In this document: in pieces, positions 61,659-64,000 of the stretch
Position numbering within the stretch: the first letter of the stretch is position 1
How the letters are laid out: the number at the start of each line of letters is the position of its first letter
Origin: DTU098 sp964498525
Lineage (GTDB): Bacteria > Bacillota > Desulfotomaculia > Desulfotomaculales > Pelotomaculaceae
DNA length: 64,000 nt
Reading direction: 5' to 3'
NCBI GenBank assembly: GCA_964498525.1
Contig: CAZCGU010000003.1
Location: 62,001-126,000 of the forward strand
Program-made: the position numbers and the translations under genes
The notes under the pieces: model-generated
The model's database searches: none
What the model saw: only the letters and a program-made list of their open reading frames with translations
Told to the model about the DNA's origin: nothing

Positions 61659-63449
61659 CTATTCCTCGTATACGATGACCGCTTCCTGGGTGCTGTTGAT
61701 CCAGTCCACCTTGCAGTTCAGATTTTCCGCCGCAAACCTTAAAGGCACAAAGGTCCGTCCTTGCTGCAATATCGGGGCCACGTCCATCTTCCTGGCAGCG
61801 CCGTTTATTGTGAGGTCTGTTTTGCTCAGCCACATTTCGACACTGTTTCCCCGTGCTTCCAGCGTTATCTTTTGGGCGCCGGCGTCCCATCCCACCGTTC
61901 CTCCCATGGCTTCAACGATAGCTCTGATCGGAACCATGGTCCGGCCGGATATGATCAGGGGCTGGGTACCCCGGCCCGGATCGATTTCCTGGTTCACGCC
62001 GTCGACGCTCATATACGGGCTGCCCAGCTTCAGCAGGATAAAGTGCTTGTAGCTCCCCGGCTTATAGACCTGGCTGCCGGTTTTTACGGTAAAAGTGGCG
62101 ATGGCGGAGCCCAGCTTTTCCTCTATGTCCTCAAAGGGTCTGGCTTCGGCCAGCACCGGCTTGACCGTATAGTAATAGGTGGTGTCCGGCTCGACGTTCA
62201 CATCCGCAAAGGAGGTGCTGGTGATGTAGAAGTCGGTGACGGATATGCCCAGGCTGCTGGAGGAAGTGGACCGGAAAAGCCGGTAACCGAGACCGGAGGC
62301 CGGCTGCCACATGATCCGCGAGCCGGATTCAAAGGCTTCCGCGCCGCTGCCGGCGGGTGCGGCCGGGGCCGTCGTCGGTGTAGCCGGCGACGATATTGGA
62401 GTTGTTTTGGTCGCAGTCCAGTTATATGAACCGGCATTATTTTGTGTAAATGTGCCGCTTATGCCGACATTGCTGCTGGCGTCCACGCTTAAAGTGCCGG
62501 TATAATCCTGACGCAGGCTGCCGGAATCCCACATCCGAGTGAACGTAACGGTGTTTCCGGTAATCAGGCCGTTAATCAGCCTTTCAGTTTTGCCGGCGTC
62601 AATACTCACCGTTCCGCTGAATGTGTTTCCCGACTGACTGGTTATCTCAAACGTTCCGCTAGATCTGTTTGCGGTAATATTCCACTTACCCGTCAGATCA
62701 TAAGACGCGGTCTGAGCCGTTGCAGCCGTAGTCGTCGGAGCGGTCGGAGCCGGCGTGGCGGGGGTCTGTGTCGATACCGGTGATTCTGTTACCGTAAAGG
62801 GTTGGCTGGTGGCGATGCGTGTATATCCGCTATCCTGAAATAATCTGAACTCATACTGCCCCGCCTGTTTGGGGGCCTTTACAGTGTAGCTGCCGGAACT
62901 CCCGCTCAGGTATTGATAACTCATATATTGTCGATCTGTATTGCCTGTTTGATAAAGACCAATCCAGGCTTGAGTGCTGGCAGGTCCGTCCGTATAGCTT
63001 GCGGTTACTGATTCATCAGGTTGAACACCGGATCTATCGATACTGATAGAAGGAGCATGGGTTGTTACCGTTATTGTTTGACTTGTGGCTAACTTTTGTG
63101 TATAGCCACCGTCTCCAAACAGCCTGAAGTTATAGGTGCCGACTTCTGTAGATACTTTTACTTTATATGACCCTGATGCATCTTTCAGGTAGACAAAGCT
63201 GATATATTGACGATCTGTATTGCCTGTTTTATAAAAACCAATCCATGCATTTGCGTTATCCACTGAAGGGAAGCTTGCAATAATATCTTCACCGAGCCTC
63301 ACGGTTGTGGCGTTCACGTTAATTGAGGGTGCAGCAAAGCTTTCGGACGCGAAGGCGCCTGCCGACAACAAACACAAAAAAACCGTTGCCAATGCCACCG
63401 CGATAAAACCCGTTATTCTTTTTCTGATCGTTATTCTCCTCATTATCAT
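61659..63449 (-). CDS. Secreted protein with two Ig-like repeats and C-terminal copper-amine-oxidase-type stalk domain
   Basis: About 596 residues. ATG 63449 and ATG 63443 both lie behind GGAGGG; upstream ATG 63473 does not. A signal peptide is clear (RKRITGFIAVALATVFLCLL, then AFASESFA). Two homologous repeats of about 85 residues follow (WIGFYKTGNTDRQYISFVYL and WIGLYQTGNTDRQYMSYQYL), each ending in a QT/QP-x-TVT strand, then a Thr/Pro/Ala linker, a beta-rich module (SYDLTGKWNI ... GTFTQNN), a fibronectin-like segment and a stalk domain (TMVPIRAIVEAMGGTVGWDA; GRTFVPLRFAAENLNCKVDW) at the C-terminus. Stalk domains occur in Clostridia and Peptococcaceae surface proteins. No catalytic residues recognised; a cell-envelope or adhesion role is inferred. 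Confidence 0.85.
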   Translation of the reverse strand: MIMRRITIRKRITGFIAVALATVFLCLLSAGAFASESFAAPSINVNATTVRLGEDIIASFPSVDNANAWIGFYKTGNTDRQYISFVYLKDASGSYKVKVSTEVGTYNFRLFGDGGYTQKLATSQTITVTTHAPSISIDRSGVQPDESVTASYTDGPASTQAWIGLYQTGNTDRQYMSYQYLSGSSGSYTVKAPKQAGQYEFRLFQDSGYTRIATSQPFTVTESPVSTQTPATPAPTAPTTTAATAQTASYDLTGKWNITANRSSGTFEITSQSGNTFSGTVSIDAGKTERLINGLITGNTVTFTRMWDSGSLRQDYTGTLSVDASSNVGISGTFTQNNAGSYNWTATKTTPISSPATPTTAPAAPAGSGAEAFESGSRIMWQPASGLGYRLFRSTSSSSLGISVTDFYITSTSFADVNVEPDTTYYYTVKPVLAEARPFEDIEEKLGSAIATFTVKTGSQVYKPGSYKHFILLKLGSPYMSVDGVNQEIDPGRGTQPLIISGRTMVPIRAIVEAMGGTVGWDAGAQKITLEARGNSVEMWLSKTDLTINGAARKMDVAPILQQGRTFVPLRFAAENLNCKVDWINSTQEAVIVYEE

Positions 63450-63867
63450 TCTCCCTCCATACCCTACCAACAAAAAATATCGATAGATTTTTTACGATAT
63501 CCCTCACGATCCTTTGTTATGGCAGTATCCGACCACCTCTCTTTACCGGCATACTCTTTATTAGGATAATAGCTTGTTTCTTATAAAACCATCACCCGTA
63601 ACGGGTGTTTATCTGTAAAAGCCCTCACCCGTAACGGGTGAGAGCTTTGAAATATCACTGATTTTAAAGGACTGCCAGTATGAAATGAAGAATTAAACAG
63701 TTATACGCGTTGCCGGGTTCCCGGGGCAGGGGTTTTACAGCTTGATTGTAGAAGCTATGGTTTATCAGGCCATGGCGGATAGGCGCTATACAAATAAACT
63801 CCATATCGAGGACTTGTAAGAGGCCGTGTAATTCTGTGACAGGTTTTTATTATAAGGGGTTGGGCCA
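63450..63867. other. Intergenic region with twin palindromes
   Basis: About 420 bp. Holds the twin palindromes at 63593-63640 and, around 63735-63820, a short frame with protein-like look (GFYSLIVEAMVYQAMADRRY ... LHIEDL, then TAA) that may be a remnant; I cannot assign it. RBS AAGGGG at its right end serves the partial gene. Confidence 0.5.
63593..63640. repeat. Twin identical palindromes
   Basis: CACCCGTAACGGGTG occurs exactly twice, at 63593-63607 and 63626-63640, on the same helical face spacing of 33 bp. The second is extended by CT/AG to a longer stem. They lie upstream of both the stalk-protein gene and the partial gene at the window edge and could be paired operator sites. Confidence 0.75.
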
Positions 63868-64000
63868 TTGGGAAGCGTTAAAAAAAGCAAACAGTTTTTA
63901 TCAATACCTGTAGATGCGCGCATCCTGTCCATTATCGTGTTTTCCTTATTTTTCGGATGGGTATTGGCCTTCGTTTTTGAGGGACAGGTTTTATACGCCA
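63868..64000 (+). CDS. Membrane protein, 3'-partial
   Basis: TTG start with AAGGGG 8 bp upstream. The 44 visible codons read MGSVKKSKQFLSIPVDARIL then a hydrophobic helix (SIIVFSLFFGWVLAFVFEG). The start resembles the N-terminal membrane segment of LuxR-type regulators with multiple membrane helices that occur in this bacterial group, but too little is visible to name it. Confidence 0.5.
   Translation, partial: MGSVKKSKQFLSIPVDARILSIIVFSLFFGWVLAFVFEGQVLYA

Noticed and set aside
63593..63640. CRISPR-like repeats
   Set aside because: Only two copies of a perfect palindrome with an 18-bp spacing; no array and no cas genes.

Overview
The window looks like the chromosome of an anaerobic, spore-former-type Firmicute of the Peptococcaceae/Desulfotomaculales group (Pelotomaculum-like). 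This is inferred from gene content, not from a marker gene: LL-diaminopimelate aminotransferase, a split cobalamin methionine synthase, a glycyl radical enzyme with its activase, a small siroheme sulfite-reductase-like protein, a selenocysteine tRNA, remnants of 2-hydroxyacyl-CoA dehydratase, many-PAS kinases and a copper-amine-oxidase-type stalk protein. Base composition is moderately GC-rich except where noted.

Layout. (1) 1-21977, all on the plus strand: a defence-type island. A YprA-family helicase with DUF1998/MZB and a C-terminal nuclease-like domain (5' end outside the window), a DrmD-like SNF2 helicase, an Eco57I-type adenine methyltransferase whose specificity half is strikingly AT-rich, and an SMC/Rad50-like ATPase form one tightly packed operon. 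After a 460-bp gap come an Hsp70-like ATPase with TPRs, a short UvrD-like SF1 helicase, and a UPF1-like helicase fused to a phospholipase-D domain and a topoisomerase-type zinc ribbon. The set resembles DISARM, Hma and ARMADA-type systems but matches none that I can name exactly. (2) 22-36 kb: housekeeping and repair genes: DUF815 ATPase, endonuclease V, an enoate-reductase-like flavoenzyme, a very long PAS/GAF histidine kinase, a RAYT transposase with its palindromic repeats, a YkvI-type transporter, an alkyltransferase-like protein without the active cysteine, and an Ada-AlkA fusion. (3) 36.5-43.9 kb: a PocR sensor kinase and AraC-type response regulator beside a B12-independent glycerol/diol dehydratase, its activase and an unassigned membrane protein. 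(4) 44-50.7 kb: a decayed CoA-transferase, a tautomerase, dapL, and the two-gene MetH system. (5) 51-56 kb: sulfite-reductase-like protein, an arsR-arsP-thioredoxin operon with a readable promoter/operator, decayed HgdB/HgdC-like genes, tRNA-Sec, and a HepT/MntA pair. (6) 56.8-64 kb: two tandem paralogous dicarboxylate symporters with an N-terminal HATPase-like domain, a GNAT remnant, a methyltransferase, a secreted stalk protein and the first codons of a membrane protein.

The most interesting material is the island at the left end, the Cys-to-Thr alkyltransferase homologue, the glycerol/diol dehydratase locus with a 19-codon leader, the RAYT/REP family and the kinase-like domain fused to the tandem symporters.
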